A stretch of DNA of 64,000 nt from Flavobacteriales bacterium (GCA_030584065.1 CP129489.1:62001-126000); one strand, 5' to 3'; counted from the first letter of the stretch, positions 1 to 8,509 are shown. Numbers and translations: made by a program. Notes: a model not told the origin generated them from the sequence alone.

Positions 1-1
1 G

Positions 2-805
2 CGGATCCTGTTCGAGGATGAGCATGTGGTGGTGATCGACAAGCCCGCGGGCCTGGTGGTCCATCCCGGCCACGGCAACTGGACGGGCACGCTGGTGAAC
101 GCGTTGCTGTTCCACTTCGGCAAGCTCCCTGCCGTGCCCGGCGCAGAGATCCCCCGTCCCGGCCTGGTGCACCGCCTGGACAAGGATACCAGCGGCGTGA
201 TGGTGGTGGGCAAGACCGAAGAGGCGCTCACCCACCTGGCCCGCCAGTTCTTCGACCGGACGAGCGACCGGCGGTACAACGCCCTGGTGTGGGGCGATTT
301 CGCCGAGGACGAGGGCGTCGTGGAGGGCCACATCGGGCGCAGTCTCAGGGACCGGACGGTGATGCAGGTCTTCCCGGACGGCGAGCAGGGCAAGCCGGCG
401 GTGACCCGCTGGCGCGTGGTGGAGCGATTCCGATACGTGACGCTGGTGGAATGCAAGCTCGAGACCGGCCGCACCCACCAGATCCGCGTCCACATGCAGT
501 GGACGGGCCATCCGCTCTTCAACGACGCCGCCTATGGAGGCGACCGCATCCTGAAGGGGACCACCTTCACCAAGTACCGGCAGTTCGTGGAGAACTGCTT
601 CGAGCTGCTGCCGCGGCAGGCGCTCCATGCCCGCACGCTCGACTTCGATCATCCTGCCACGGGCCGCCGCATGCGCTTCGAGAGCCCCTTGCCGGCCGAC
701 ATGGAAGCCGTGCTGGCCAAGTGGCGCACCTACACCGGGGTCAGGCCGCTCGATGATGACGATGAGGAGCCCTTGGACAAGGAGGCCGTGAACAACATGC
801 GCTGA
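2..805 (+). CDS. rluD: RluD-type 23S rRNA pseudouridine synthase, 5' end cut by the window
   Basis: This enzyme isomerises uridines to pseudouridine in 23S rRNA (RluA/RluD family, cytoplasmic). The frame is open to the left edge, so the N-terminus, including any S4 domain, lies outside the window. The visible part starts in the typical strand before the catalytic domain (VVIDKPAGLVVHPG) and carries the catalytic signature HRLDKDTSG, whose first Asp is the nucleophile, then GRTHQIRVHM near the middle. The C-terminus is an acidic tail. It ends 9 bp before the convergent menE gene. RluD is the best family match, but RluC/RluA-type specificity cannot be excluded without the N-terminus. Confidence 0.9.
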   Translation, partial: RILFEDEHVVVIDKPAGLVVHPGHGNWTGTLVNALLFHFGKLPAVPGAEIPRPGLVHRLDKDTSGVMVVGKTEEALTHLARQFFDRTSDRRYNALVWGDFAEDEGVVEGHIGRSLRDRTVMQVFPDGEQGKPAVTRWRVVERFRYVTLVECKLETGRTHQIRVHMQWTGHPLFNDAAYGGDRILKGTTFTKYRQFVENCFELLPRQALHARTLDFDHPATGRRMRFESPLPADMEAVLAKWRTYTGVRPLDDDDEEPLDKEAVNNMR

Positions 806-814
806 GGCGCCTGC

Positions 815-1906
815 TCAACCCCGGATCATCTTGCCGCTGGGGGTCCGGCTGATGCGGCGCAGCGCCTGCACGCGCCGGGGCCATTCGTGCGGATGCAGCA
901 CGGCCGTGAGCTTCTCCATCACCTCGGGCAGCACCTGCTCCCGCGGCAGCTCGGTCTCCAGGACCAGCATCACCGCCTGGCCCAGCACCGGGTCTGGCAC
1001 GCGGGTGAAGTAGTGCGGATAGGGGATTGCCCCGGCGGTCCTTGCCTCGAGCTGCTCGGGGAAGATCTTCTTGCCGCCGCTGAGGATCACATTGTCGATA
1101 CGGCCGAGCCAGCGGAACCGTGTGTCGTCGACCAGTTCCACGAGGTCGTTGGTCACGTGCTGCTTCGTGCCGAGGTGCGGCGTGTATGCCACCAGGCATC
1201 CGCGCGGGTCGCGGGCGAAGTGGCATGCGCCGATCGCGGTGAAATGGTCCTCGGGCGCTGGGCCATTGATGCGGCGGAGGGCCACATGCGTCACGGTCTC
1301 CGTGCTGCCGTAGCTCTGGAGGACATTCGTCCCGAGGGTGCTGAGGACCTCCATCAGCGCATCGCTCACCGGGCCGCCGCCGAGCAGTATCGTGTCGAAC
1401 TGCCGCTCCACGCGGCCGCGGTCCTCCTGGATGGCGCGGTGCAGCTGCAGCGGCACCATGGCGGTGAAGCGGAAGCGTTCTTGCGCCTGCAGGTTGTCCA
1501 GCACGCTCCCGCGCGGGTTGATCAGGTGGATATCCAGCCCCAGGGCGAAGGCGCGCATGAGCATCATCTTGCCGGCGATGAACTGCGCGGGAAGGCAGTG
1601 CAGCACGCGGTCCCCTGGCATCAGTTGGAAGGCGGCGCCCGTCAGGCGCGCGCTCATCACGAGATCGCGCTTGGGGATGGTGAAGCGCTTGGGCGGACCG
1701 GTGGTGCCGCTGGTGATCGCCGGCAGATGGCCATGGGCGATCAGTTGGGACATGGTCATGCGCAGCTCGCGGATCCAATCCTCATCGCGTTTGCGGCCTC
1801 GATCCTCCAGCCGCTGGAGGAACGCGAACGCGGAAAGCGATTCACCATCAAGGGTGATGCGCTCGAAGGCCTTGGCGATGGACGGATAGGGCGATCGCTC
1901 GGCCAT
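815..1906 (-). CDS. menE: o-succinylbenzoate-CoA ligase (MenE), short Bacteroidota form
   Basis: MenE activates o-succinylbenzoate with ATP and CoA in menaquinone synthesis. The protein belongs to the ANL (acyl-CoA synthetase) superfamily. It shows the P-loop-like SGTTGPPK at about residues 66-73, YGSTET, the hinge region GRIDN with GGKK, and the C-terminal catalytic lysine in PSGKM. At 363 residues it is much shorter than classical MenE (about 450-490), as is usual in Bacteroidota. I chose the ATG at 1906 because it overlaps the menC stop as TGATG. An upstream in-frame ATG at 1930 would overlap menC by 25 bp. It is the last gene of the men operon. Confidence 0.87.
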   Translation of the reverse strand: MAERSPYPSIAKAFERITLDGESLSAFAFLQRLEDRGRKRDEDWIRELRMTMSQLIAHGHLPAITSGTTGPPKRFTIPKRDLVMSARLTGAAFQLMPGDRVLHCLPAQFIAGKMMLMRAFALGLDIHLINPRGSVLDNLQAQERFRFTAMVPLQLHRAIQEDRGRVERQFDTILLGGGPVSDALMEVLSTLGTNVLQSYGSTETVTHVALRRINGPAPEDHFTAIGACHFARDPRGCLVAYTPHLGTKQHVTNDLVELVDDTRFRWLGRIDNVILSGGKKIFPEQLEARTAGAIPYPHYFTRVPDPVLGQAVMLVLETELPREQVLPEVMEKLTAVLHPHEWPRRVQALRRISRTPSGKMIRG

Positions 1907-2958
1907 CAGTCGAGCAGCGAGAGGTCCCACTCCGCCTCGGGGCGGTAGCGCAGGTAGCCGCGCTCAGCCAGCAGGGGCGATGGGATGTTGTTCGCGTAGA
2001 CCTTGCCGGTGCCGAGGCCCTGCGCCGCGGTCACGTTCAGCGTGGCGGTGAATTGCGCGATGGCATTGAGGCCGATGCTGCTCTCCAGTGCGGAGGTGAT
2101 CCACCAGCCGATGCCGCGCGCCTCGGCGAGCCCGATCCACTCATGCGCGGCGTTCCAGCCGCCCACGAGGCTCGGCTTGATCACGATGTGCTGCGGCTTC
2201 ACATGGTCGAGCAGGTCCGCCTTGGCGTCGTGGGTGTTCAGGCCGATGAGGTCCTCGTCCAAGGCGATGGGGATGGGCGTGCTCGCGCACAGCTCCTCCA
2301 TCACCTCGAAGAGCCCTGGCGCCACGGGCTGCTCGATGCTGTGCACCTGCAATTCGGCGAGGCGCTTGAGCACTTCGGGCGCCTGGTGCGCGCTGAAGGC
2401 GCCATTCGCATCCACGCGCAAGGTGATGTCGTCCGCGCTGAACTCCTTGCGCACGGCGCGAAGCAGCTCCAGCTCATCATCGATTCCGATGGCGCCGATC
2501 TTCATCTTCACCGTGGTGTAGCCGCCTTCGATCTGCTCACGGATGCGCTGCTTCATGGTGGGCTTGTCGCCCATCCAGACCAGGCCATTGATGGGGATGC
2601 CCTGCTTGCCCAGCGTGAAGTCCGAGGGGAAGAGCGTCTTGGTGCCGCCGGCCTCGAGGTCGCGCAGGCATTGCTCCACGGCGAAGCGCACGCTGGGCAC
2701 ATCGGCCAGGTCGGTCATGGCGCGTGCGGCCCAGTTGTCGGTGCGCTCGCAGAGCTCCGTCAGCTTCAGCTTCACATCGGCGGGGAATTCCTTGCTGTGA
2801 CCGGGGAAGAGCGCGACCTCGCCGATGCCCTTCAGTTGCGGCTGGTCCTCATTCCAGGCGATCATGTACCAGACAGTGCGCGCATGGATCGGGCCCTTCG
2901 ATGTGCCGAGCTCGAAGCGTGGTTGCAGCGTGCGTTCGATCCAGCGCGCTTTGATCAT
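1906..2958 (-). CDS. menC: o-succinylbenzoate synthase (MenC)
   Basis: MenC dehydrates SHCHC to o-succinylbenzoate in menaquinone synthesis. It is a 350-residue enolase-superfamily protein. The catalytic KxK is seen in VKMKIG, followed by the metal ligands in DANG, EQP and the ALDED segment, and a second Lys in VIKPS. The downstream WWITSALESSIGLNA motif is typical of MenC. Its start overlaps the menA stop by ATGA, and its stop overlaps the likely menE start, so translation is probably coupled along menA-menC-menE. Some enolase-superfamily members have extra N-acylamino acid racemase activity, but the operon context strongly favours MenC. Confidence 0.93.
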   Translation of the reverse strand: MIKARWIERTLQPRFELGTSKGPIHARTVWYMIAWNEDQPQLKGIGEVALFPGHSKEFPADVKLKLTELCERTDNWAARAMTDLADVPSVRFAVEQCLRDLEAGGTKTLFPSDFTLGKQGIPINGLVWMGDKPTMKQRIREQIEGGYTTVKMKIGAIGIDDELELLRAVRKEFSADDITLRVDANGAFSAHQAPEVLKRLAELQVHSIEQPVAPGLFEVMEELCASTPIPIALDEDLIGLNTHDAKADLLDHVKPQHIVIKPSLVGGWNAAHEWIGLAEARGIGWWITSALESSIGLNAIAQFTATLNVTAAQGLGTGKVYANNIPSPLLAERGYLRYRPEAEWDLSLLD

Positions 2959-3851
2959 GCCGCAAGGATAAGCCCGGCGCTGAAGGCGAGCGCCGTGAAG
3001 AAGGTGATGAGCGCGAGCTTCTTCAACTGCGGATCGAGCGAGGCGGGATCATGCGCGCGGAGCACCGTGCGCAAGTGTGTGCCTAGCGCGGGCAAAGTGA
3101 TCAACCAGCCCCATTGCGGCATGCCCCGGAAGGCGACCGCGGTGAAGGCGATGAGGCACAGGAGGCCGCCCATGAGGAGGATGCCGTGGTAGCCCTTGGC
3201 CGCATCGAAGCCGAGCCGAACGGCCATGGTGATCTTGCCGCTTACCTTGTCGTTCCTGATGTCGCGCAGGTTGTTGACGTTGAGCACGCCGGTACTGAGC
3301 AGGCCGAAGCCGAATGCGGGCAACTGGATGATCGTGTCGATATACCCGGTGTGCAGGTAGTAGGTGCCGCAGACGCCGACGATACCGAAGAAGAGCAGCA
3401 CGCTCAGGTCGCCGAGCCCCGCATAGCCGTACGGGTTCCTGCCGAAGGTGTACTTCACCGCCGCACCGATGGCGAGCAGCCCGAGCAGAAGGAACGCGAG
3501 CGTGACCGGCGAGAGCCCGAGCGCGGTGATGATGAGCGCGATGCCGCTGGCGAAAGCCAGCGCTCCGCAGATGATCATGGCGCGCCTCATTGCGGCCGGC
3601 GAGATGGCTCCGCTCTGCACCGCGCGCTGCGGCCCCACGCGCTCCTGGTTGTCGGTGCCGTGCTGGTGGTCACCGAGGTCGTTTGCCAGGTTGCTGAGGA
3701 TCTGCAGCAGGATAGCGGTGATGAGCGCCAGCACCAGGACAGGTGCCTGGAACGCGCCATGGAACCACGCGAGCGCGCTTCCCGCGATGATGCTGCTCAC
3801 GGCCAGAGGCAGTGTGCGGAGGCGGAAGGCGGCGAGCCAGTGCTTCAACAT
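2955..3851 (-). CDS. menA: 1,4-dihydroxy-2-naphthoate polyprenyltransferase (MenA)
   Basis: MenA attaches the polyprenyl tail to 1,4-dihydroxy-2-naphthoate in the inner membrane, the step that yields demethylmenaquinone. The 298-residue UbiA-family protein has eight or nine hydrophobic segments. The first Asp-rich prenyl-diphosphate/Mg site is NDLGDHQHGTDN and a second Asp-containing site is NNLRDIRNDKVSGK. It lies 2 bp downstream of the small secreted-protein gene and overlaps menC by ATGA. The context with menD, menC and menE makes MenA far more likely than other UbiA enzymes. Confidence 0.95.
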   Translation of the reverse strand: MLKHWLAAFRLRTLPLAVSSIIAGSALAWFHGAFQAPVLVLALITAILLQILSNLANDLGDHQHGTDNQERVGPQRAVQSGAISPAAMRRAMIICGALAFASGIALIITALGLSPVTLAFLLLGLLAIGAAVKYTFGRNPYGYAGLGDLSVLLFFGIVGVCGTYYLHTGYIDTIIQLPAFGFGLLSTGVLNVNNLRDIRNDKVSGKITMAVRLGFDAAKGYHGILLMGGLLCLIAFTAVAFRGMPQWGWLITLPALGTHLRTVLRAHDPASLDPQLKKLALITFFTALAFSAGLILAA

Positions 3852-3853
3852 GC

Positions 3854-4333
3854 TTAAATCTTGTATTCCAAGCGACAGGACAACTTGATTCGGGGCGTGA
3901 TCAGACTCTTGTCCGGCCGTGGTTCCTTCGACTCGATTACGCCGTCGAACTCATAGATGGCCCCGTTGGCGGAGCCGCGGTCCTTCGAGATGATCCGGAA
4001 TGTTCCTGGCAATGCCCAGAATCTGAACCAGATCGGCCCGTCCGGAGCGCCATGCATGAACGAAATGGTGAACACGCCGTTCTCGGGGTCCCAGACCACA
4101 TCCCCAGTGTCGCAGTTGCCCGCTTCAGGAAACGAAATCGACTCGCCATCGATGGTCAACGTGCCTCCCTCGAAGATGCCGGTGATATCCTGCAAGAATG
4201 CGGAGAAGGTCGTCTTGCCTGAAGCCGATGTGCACGTGAGCCTGGCCGTGCCGGAACCAGCGACGGCCGAATGGCTGATCGCTGCTCCGAACAACACGAT
4301 GAGGATGACGGCGAATCTGTTCGGTGGAATCAT
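3854..4333 (-). CDS. Unrecognised small secreted protein inside the men operon
   Basis: I do not recognise this 159-residue protein. It starts at the ATG that overlaps the menD stop as ATGA. From there it has a signal-peptide-like N-terminus with a hydrophobic core (residues about 8-24) ending at AVAG. An upstream in-frame extension to 4435 exists but lies inside menD. The mature part is beta-rich, with cysteines in LTCTSASGK, GNCDTGD and LSCRLEY, and no membrane segment. It occupies the position between menD and menA where many Bacteroidota carry menB, but it has no crotonase features (no oxyanion-hole motif, half the usual length). Function unknown. Co-transcription with the men genes is implied by spacing. 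Confidence 0.75.
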   Translation of the reverse strand: MIPPNRFAVILIVLFGAAISHSAVAGSGTARLTCTSASGKTTFSAFLQDITGIFEGGTLTIDGESISFPEAGNCDTGDVVWDPENGVFTISFMHGAPDGPIWFRFWALPGTFRIISKDRGSANGAIYEFDGVIESKEPRPDKSLITPRIKLSCRLEYKI

Positions 4334-6015
4334 GACCTCAGGGATTTGAAATACTCCCGCAGCGCCTTCGGGCTCAGCTCCGCATCCGTTCGCACCACGA
4401 GCGCGGCTGGTTTCGTGTGGTCGCCGTAGAGCCAATCCAAACCCTCACGCATCGTATCGCCATCCTTCGCCTCGCGCCACGGCAGGTCGAACGACTTCAC
4501 CAGTGCCAGCGGATCGCGCCCATGCGGCGCCTCGAACCACTTGAGCAATGCAGGGTCCTTGTCCGGTCCTTCGATGTAGCGGAAGATGTTGCCGCCGCCG
4601 TTGTCGATGACGATGATGCGCAGGGCAGGGGAGAGGTGCTTGTTCCAGAAGGCGTTGCTGTCGTAGAGGAAGGCCGTGTCGCCGGTGATGAGCGTGGTGG
4701 GCCGCTGCGAGGCGAAGGCGCTGCCCACGGCGGTGCTAGTGCAGCCGTCGATGCCGCTGGTGCCGCGGTTGCTGAACCAGCGCAGCCCCATGCGGCGGTC
4801 GAAGAGCTGTGCATAGCGCGCGGGGGTGCTGTTGGCCAGGTGTACATCGCTGCCTTCCGGGATGCGCTGGAGGATGATCTCGCTCGCCTTCAGGTCGCAC
4901 CACGGCGTTTCGTTCAGGATCGCGGCGTGCCGGTCCCGGGTGCGCGCATCCACCATGCGCCAGGCCTCGCCGTAGATGCTCTCGCTCGGCTTCACGCCGG
5001 CGGCGATCTGCGCGAAGAAGACCTCGGGGCTCACGGCGATGTCGTGCGTGAGGCTCTGGTAGGTGTCGTAGTGGCGCTGCCCGGCATCGATGTTCCAGTG
5101 CTGCGCGGGCTTCCACTTCCGCAACAGGCCCTTGATGCGCTTGCTCACCACGGCGCCGCCGAAGGTGATGAGCAGGTCGGGCTTCAGGTCGGCCTCATTC
5201 ACCGTGTCCACGCCTTCGATCGCGCGGTCGATGCAGGTGATGAACGCCTCATCGTCGAGGTTGCTGGTGGCCTCCACCATCACGATGGCCTGCGGCAGCG
5301 CGGCGAGCTGCTTGAGCTGCTTCTTCAAGCCATCGCTCCAAACGCCTTGGCCGCCGAGCACCATCACCCTGCGGCTTGCGCTCAGGTTGGCGATGAGCCA
5401 GCGCGCATGCTCGGGAAGGATGAAGCGCTCCGTCAGCACCTGGGCGATTGCGCGTGATGGCTGGCCCGAGGCGTCGATGGAGCCATAGAGCGGCTCCGCG
5501 AAGGGCGCATTCACATGCACCGGTCCGGGTACCGGCAGCAAGGTGGCGTCGATGGCCTCGTTGATCAGCCGCCCGCCGTGCCAGCGCGAGAGGTCGTCGG
5601 TCATGAGGCGCGGGAGCTGGACGCTCTTCTTCATGTGCAGCGCGAGCACGCCTTGCTGGCGGATGGCCTGCCCTTCGCCCTGGTCCACCCATTCCTCCGG
5701 GCGGTCGGCGGTGATCACCAGCAGCGGGATGCGCTGGTAGAACGCTTCCGCGATGGCCGGGCCGTAGTTGAGCACCGCGCTGCCGCTGGTGCAGATGAGG
5801 GCCACAGGGGCATGCAGCTGCTGCGCCATGCCCATGGCGAAGAAGGCGGCGCTGCGCTCATCGATGACCTGAAGGCACTGCATGCCATCCAGCCGGTTGA
5901 AGGCGATCACCAGGGGGGCGCTGCGCGATCCGGGGCTGATCACCGCGTGGCGGACGCCTTTGGCCAGGCAGAGGCGTGCGAGTTCGGCGGCGGAGAGGTG
6001 GTCGGATGTGGGCAT
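4330..6015 (-). CDS. menD: SEPHCHC synthase (MenD), thiamine-diphosphate enzyme
   Basis: MenD condenses isochorismate with 2-oxoglutarate (with decarboxylation) to SEPHCHC, a committed step of menaquinone synthesis. It is 561 residues long, normal for the family. The N-terminal domain has SPGSRSAPL and DERSAAFFAMGMA, which contains the conserved catalytic glutamate. The C-terminal ThDP-binding domain shows GTSGIDG and ITGDTAFLYDSNAF followed by IDNGGGNIF. It lies 13 bp downstream of menF, and the menF stop codon is embedded in a TAGCTTTG promoter-like element 8 nt before this ATG. It overlaps the next gene by ATGA. Confidence 0.95.
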   Translation of the reverse strand: MPTSDHLSAAELARLCLAKGVRHAVISPGSRSAPLVIAFNRLDGMQCLQVIDERSAAFFAMGMAQQLHAPVALICTSGSAVLNYGPAIAEAFYQRIPLLVITADRPEEWVDQGEGQAIRQQGVLALHMKKSVQLPRLMTDDLSRWHGGRLINEAIDATLLPVPGPVHVNAPFAEPLYGSIDASGQPSRAIAQVLTERFILPEHARWLIANLSASRRVMVLGGQGVWSDGLKKQLKQLAALPQAIVMVEATSNLDDEAFITCIDRAIEGVDTVNEADLKPDLLITFGGAVVSKRIKGLLRKWKPAQHWNIDAGQRHYDTYQSLTHDIAVSPEVFFAQIAAGVKPSESIYGEAWRMVDARTRDRHAAILNETPWCDLKASEIILQRIPEGSDVHLANSTPARYAQLFDRRMGLRWFSNRGTSGIDGCTSTAVGSAFASQRPTTLITGDTAFLYDSNAFWNKHLSPALRIIVIDNGGGNIFRYIEGPDKDPALLKWFEAPHGRDPLALVKSFDLPWREAKDGDTMREGLDWLYGDHTKPAALVVRTDAELSPKALREYFKSLRS

Positions 6016-6023
6016 CGGCCCGG

Positions 6024-6031
6024 CAAAGCTA
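6024..6031 (-). promoter_or_regulatory. Candidate internal -7 element before menD
   Basis: TAGCTTTG on the minus strand matches TAnnTTTG, contains the TAG stop codon of menF and lies 8 nt before the menD ATG at 6015. It may add internal transcription of menD and the genes downstream. No matching -33 TTG was found. Confidence 0.35.
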
Positions 6032-7102
6032 TCCGCCCCTCTGCACCCGGGCGATGAGGTCGGTCCAGGTGCGGGCCTTCAGCTCAACTTCGTCGCACTC
6101 GCCGTCAGGGTCGGACGCAGCGGTGATGCCCGCGCCAACGTGGAGAAGGGCATCCGTCGGGCTCAGTTCCATGCACCGGATATTCACGAAGAGCCGCGCA
6201 CCGCCGCCGTCCATAGGGCCCCAGTAGCCCGCATACAGGGAGCGCTTCCGGGGCTCCAGGGCCGCGATCAGGCGCTGGGCTTCCGTCCGGGGGATCCCTC
6301 CGACCGCAGGCGTGGGGTGGAGTTCGCCGGCGAGGGCGAGCACAGCTGCCGTGTTCAGGCAGCCTGTGATCCGCGTATGCAGATGGGCCAATGGGCCGGC
6401 GGTCCGTACTTCAGGTCCGTGGATGGAAAGCCCCGTCGCACCGGCATGCCGCAACCGGTGCATGATCTCCTCAGTGACCACAGCCTGCTCTTCGCGCTCC
6501 TTCGCACCCCAGGAGGCTGCGGAGCGGGGAGCTGACCCGATGGATAAGGTGCCGGCCAGGGAGTCCACTTCCAAGTGGCCTCCTTGAGCCACCAGCAGCC
6601 TTTCAGGCGTGGCGCCCAGCCAGGTCCCGAACCGCTCCGTGGCCACCAGTGCCACCAGGGCCCGGGGATGAGCTGCGCAGGCCGCCTCGAACAACCGGCC
6701 GGCCGTGGCGGGTCCCAGCGGCGCCCGCACCGTGCGCGCGAGCACCACCTTCCGCAGGGTGCCCGGCTGCAGGAGCGCCAGTGCTGCGGCCACCGCCCGC
6801 CGATAGCCGGACCTGTCCAACCCGTCCCGCAATCGGGCGTCGGTCCAGGCGGTGGCGCGGGCGGTGCCATCCGGGGCCGGATGCGCTTCACCGAGGGCCA
6901 GGAGCACGTCGGGCCGGATGGACAGTGCCTTTTCTCCTTCCGTCTCGAATGGAGCCAGCACGAAGCAAGGTTCACCCTCCTGGGCTAGGTCCAGCGCCGC
7001 TGAATGCTGCACATAGGCCTGCGCCGCTCCGCCCGGCTCCCGGAAGGCCGCGAAGGTGGCGCCGCTGCGGAGGAGTTCATCCAGGACATCAGCGCCGCTC
7101 AC
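6029..7102 (-). CDS. menF: Isochorismate synthase (MenF/EntC-type)
   Basis: This chorismate-binding enzyme converts chorismate to isochorismate, the first committed step towards menaquinone. Conserved segments include LRKVVLART, VGGIPRTEA with the following LEPRKRSLYAGYWG, and the C-terminal GAGITAASDPDGECDEVELKA, typical of isochorismate/anthranilate synthase folds. I prefer the GTG at 7102, which forms a GTGA overlap with the thioesterase stop and gives 357 residues. An in-frame start at 7135 would overlap the upstream gene by 37 bp. The gene order thioesterase-menF-menD supports MenF over a siderophore EntC role. Confidence 0.92.
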   Translation of the reverse strand: MSGADVLDELLRSGATFAAFREPGGAAQAYVQHSAALDLAQEGEPCFVLAPFETEGEKALSIRPDVLLALGEAHPAPDGTARATAWTDARLRDGLDRSGYRRAVAAALALLQPGTLRKVVLARTVRAPLGPATAGRLFEAACAAHPRALVALVATERFGTWLGATPERLLVAQGGHLEVDSLAGTLSIGSAPRSAASWGAKEREEQAVVTEEIMHRLRHAGATGLSIHGPEVRTAGPLAHLHTRITGCLNTAAVLALAGELHPTPAVGGIPRTEAQRLIAALEPRKRSLYAGYWGPMDGGGARLFVNIRCMELSPTDALLHVGAGITAASDPDGECDEVELKARTWTDLIARVQRGG

Positions 7103-7518
7103 CGCTGCTCGATGATGAGGATGGTGAGTCGGCATACCGCGCAGAGCTCCATCGCTTGGTTCCGCACCCGGATGTCCCAGACGTGCGTGGTGCGCCCGGC
7201 ATGCAGCAGTTCGCCGGTGGCCACCACCTCGCCGGAGCGGACGCCCTTGAGGTGGTTGACGTTAAGCTCGATGCCCACGGCCCCGCGGCCCTCCGGAACG
7301 ACCAGCAGAGCCGACCCCACGCTCCCCAAGGTCTCTGCCAAGGCCGCTGTGGCGCCGCCGTGCAGCAGGCCCATGGGCTGTTGCGTCCGGCCATCCACGG
7401 GCATGGAGGCGCACAGCCGCCCCTCCTCATCGGTGTGGAATGTGATGCCTAGGTGGGAGACCAGCGTTCCGGGCGCAAGGTCCCCGGCATGTGCGGCATG
7501 TTCCGCGGTGAAGCGCAT
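7099..7518 (-). CDS. Hotdog-fold thioesterase, probable DHNA-CoA hydrolase (MenI-like)
   Basis: This is a 139-residue single hotdog-domain acyl-CoA thioesterase of the PaaI/YdiI type. The signature LLHGGATAALAETLGS (about residues 51-66) holds the catalytic region, and the C-terminal half has VNHLKGVRSGEV, typical of the family. It is the first gene of the men operon, so hydrolysis of 1,4-dihydroxy-2-naphthoyl-CoA is the likely role. Other acyl-CoA substrates are possible. A TACTTTTG element lies 4 nt upstream of the ATG, so the transcript may be almost leaderless. Its stop overlaps the probable menF start as GTGA. Confidence 0.85.
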   Translation of the reverse strand: MRFTAEHAAHAGDLAPGTLVSHLGITFHTDEEGRLCASMPVDGRTQQPMGLLHGGATAALAETLGSVGSALLVVPEGRGAVGIELNVNHLKGVRSGEVVATGELLHAGRTTHVWDIRVRNQAMELCAVCRLTILIIEQR

Positions 7519-7522
7519 GCGT

Positions 7523-7530
7523 CAAAAGTA
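7523..7530 (-). promoter_or_regulatory. Candidate -7 element of the men operon
   Basis: TACTTTTG on the minus strand fits the Bacteroidota -7 consensus TAnnTTTG exactly and sits 4 nt before the thioesterase ATG at 7518. No TTG is present 20 nt further upstream. The short distance would put the transcription start at or close to the start codon. Confidence 0.5.
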
Positions 7531-7538
7531 GAGCCGGA

Positions 7539-7544
7539 TATTTG
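7539..7544 (+). promoter_or_regulatory. Candidate -7 element of the response regulator gene
   Basis: TATTTG followed by CCGC and the ATG at 7549 resembles the TAnnTTTG element in a short form. It sits back to back with the men -7 element within a 30-bp intergenic region, so both promoters would share the same few bases. Confidence 0.3.
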
Positions 7545-7548
7545 CCGC

Positions 7549-8241
7549 ATGGCCGAAGAACGGATCCTGCTTGTGGAGGACGAGGCCTCCTTGCGGACTA
7601 CCCTCAAGCTCAACCTGGAGCTGGAGGGCTATGGCGTAACCACCGCATCATCGGGCCCTGATGCCCTGGATCGGCTGCGCGGCGCCCATTTCGATTTGGT
7701 CATCATGGATGTGATGCTGCCAGGCATTGACGGGTTCACCGTGGTGGAGACGATCCGTTTGGAGGGGAATCAGGTGCCCGTCCTGTTCCTTACGGCCCGG
7801 AATGAAGCGGCGGACCGGGTCAGGGGCCTGCGGGCAGGTGATGACCACTTGGGCAAGCCTTTCGACCTTACGGAGCTGCTGCTGCGCGTGGGCAAGCTCA
7901 TTGCGCGCTCCGCCAAGCAGCAGGACAGCCCGCCTCCCCAGCGCTTCGCGTTCACCGGCGGTTCCATCGATTTCGACCGGTTCGAGGCCATCGGGGTGGA
8001 CGGAGTGCACCACCAACTCACCCAGCGCGAGACCCTGCTGCTGCGGCTGTTGGTCGATAAGGCAGGGGAGGTGGTATCGCGCGAAGAGATCCTGAAGAAG
8101 GTCTGGGGCTATAATGTGTTCCCGACCACACGGACGGTGGACAACTTCATCGTCGCATTCCGCAAGTACTTCGAGGCCGATCCGCGGCAGCCTAAGCACT
8201 TCCATTCCATACGGGGAGTGGGCTACAAGTTCACGCCCTGA
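7549..8241 (+). CDS. OmpR/PhoB-type response regulator
   Basis: This is a two-component transcription factor of 230 residues. The receiver domain (about 1-120) has the acidic pocket E10-D11-E12, the phosphoacceptor D54 in MDVMLPG, the switch Thr in FLTARN, and Lys103 in GKPF. The winged-helix effector domain (about 135-230) includes LTQRETLLLRLL, VVSREEILKKVWG, RTVDNFIVAFRKYFE and the terminal RGVGYKF. I chose the ATG directly before AEERILLVED. The segment before GKPF reads AGDDHLGKPF, one residue shorter than the usual AGADDYLTKPF. No sensor kinase lies beside it. It is divergent from the men operon. Confidence 0.93.
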   Translation: MAEERILLVEDEASLRTTLKLNLELEGYGVTTASSGPDALDRLRGAHFDLVIMDVMLPGIDGFTVVETIRLEGNQVPVLFLTARNEAADRVRGLRAGDDHLGKPFDLTELLLRVGKLIARSAKQQDSPPPQRFAFTGGSIDFDRFEAIGVDGVHHQLTQRETLLLRLLVDKAGEVVSREEILKKVWGYNVFPTTRTVDNFIVAFRKYFEADPRQPKHFHSIRGVGYKFTP

Positions 8242-8355
8242 TATTTTTTTTCACGGTTGCGGCAACCCGTCCCAACCCCTGCCGTCTTCCTATCAACCAA
8301 GGTCCTTCTTCCTGGCCTTGGGCTGGTTCCAATCATTCCTTGCAGGTTTACCGCG

Positions 8356-8379
8356 CAGGGGCCCTTTTCAGGGCCCCTG
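8356..8379 (+). terminator. GC-rich hairpin in the gap after the response regulator
   Basis: A perfect 9-bp stem (CAGGGGCCC at 8356-8364, GGGCCCCTG at 8371-8379) with a TTTTCA loop, followed by a T-rich stretch, fits an intrinsic terminator. A separate run of eight T lies directly after the response regulator stop, at 8245-8252. Nothing else was seen in the 8242-8509 gap except the promoter at 8430-8460. Confidence 0.6.
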
Positions 8380-8429
8380 TTCGGTTTTCATGGCTTTCCA
8401 AGAACATGGCCACAAGCTCACGGAAGGCC

Positions 8430-8460
8430 TTGCGTTTGGAGAGCCGCCCTGCTATCTTGC
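8430..8460 (+). promoter_or_regulatory. Bacteroidota-type promoter of the 8510 gene
   Basis: TTG at 8430-8432, a 20-nt spacer, then TATCTTGC at 8453-8460 resemble the -33 TTG / -7 TAnnTTTG promoter. It lies between the hairpin at 8356-8379 and the ATG at 8510, giving a leader of roughly 45 nt. Confidence 0.55.
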
Positions 8461-8509
8461 CGCGGCTTCGCGCCACCCTGAATCATCCCCACCAATCCCA
8501 CCGGAACCC

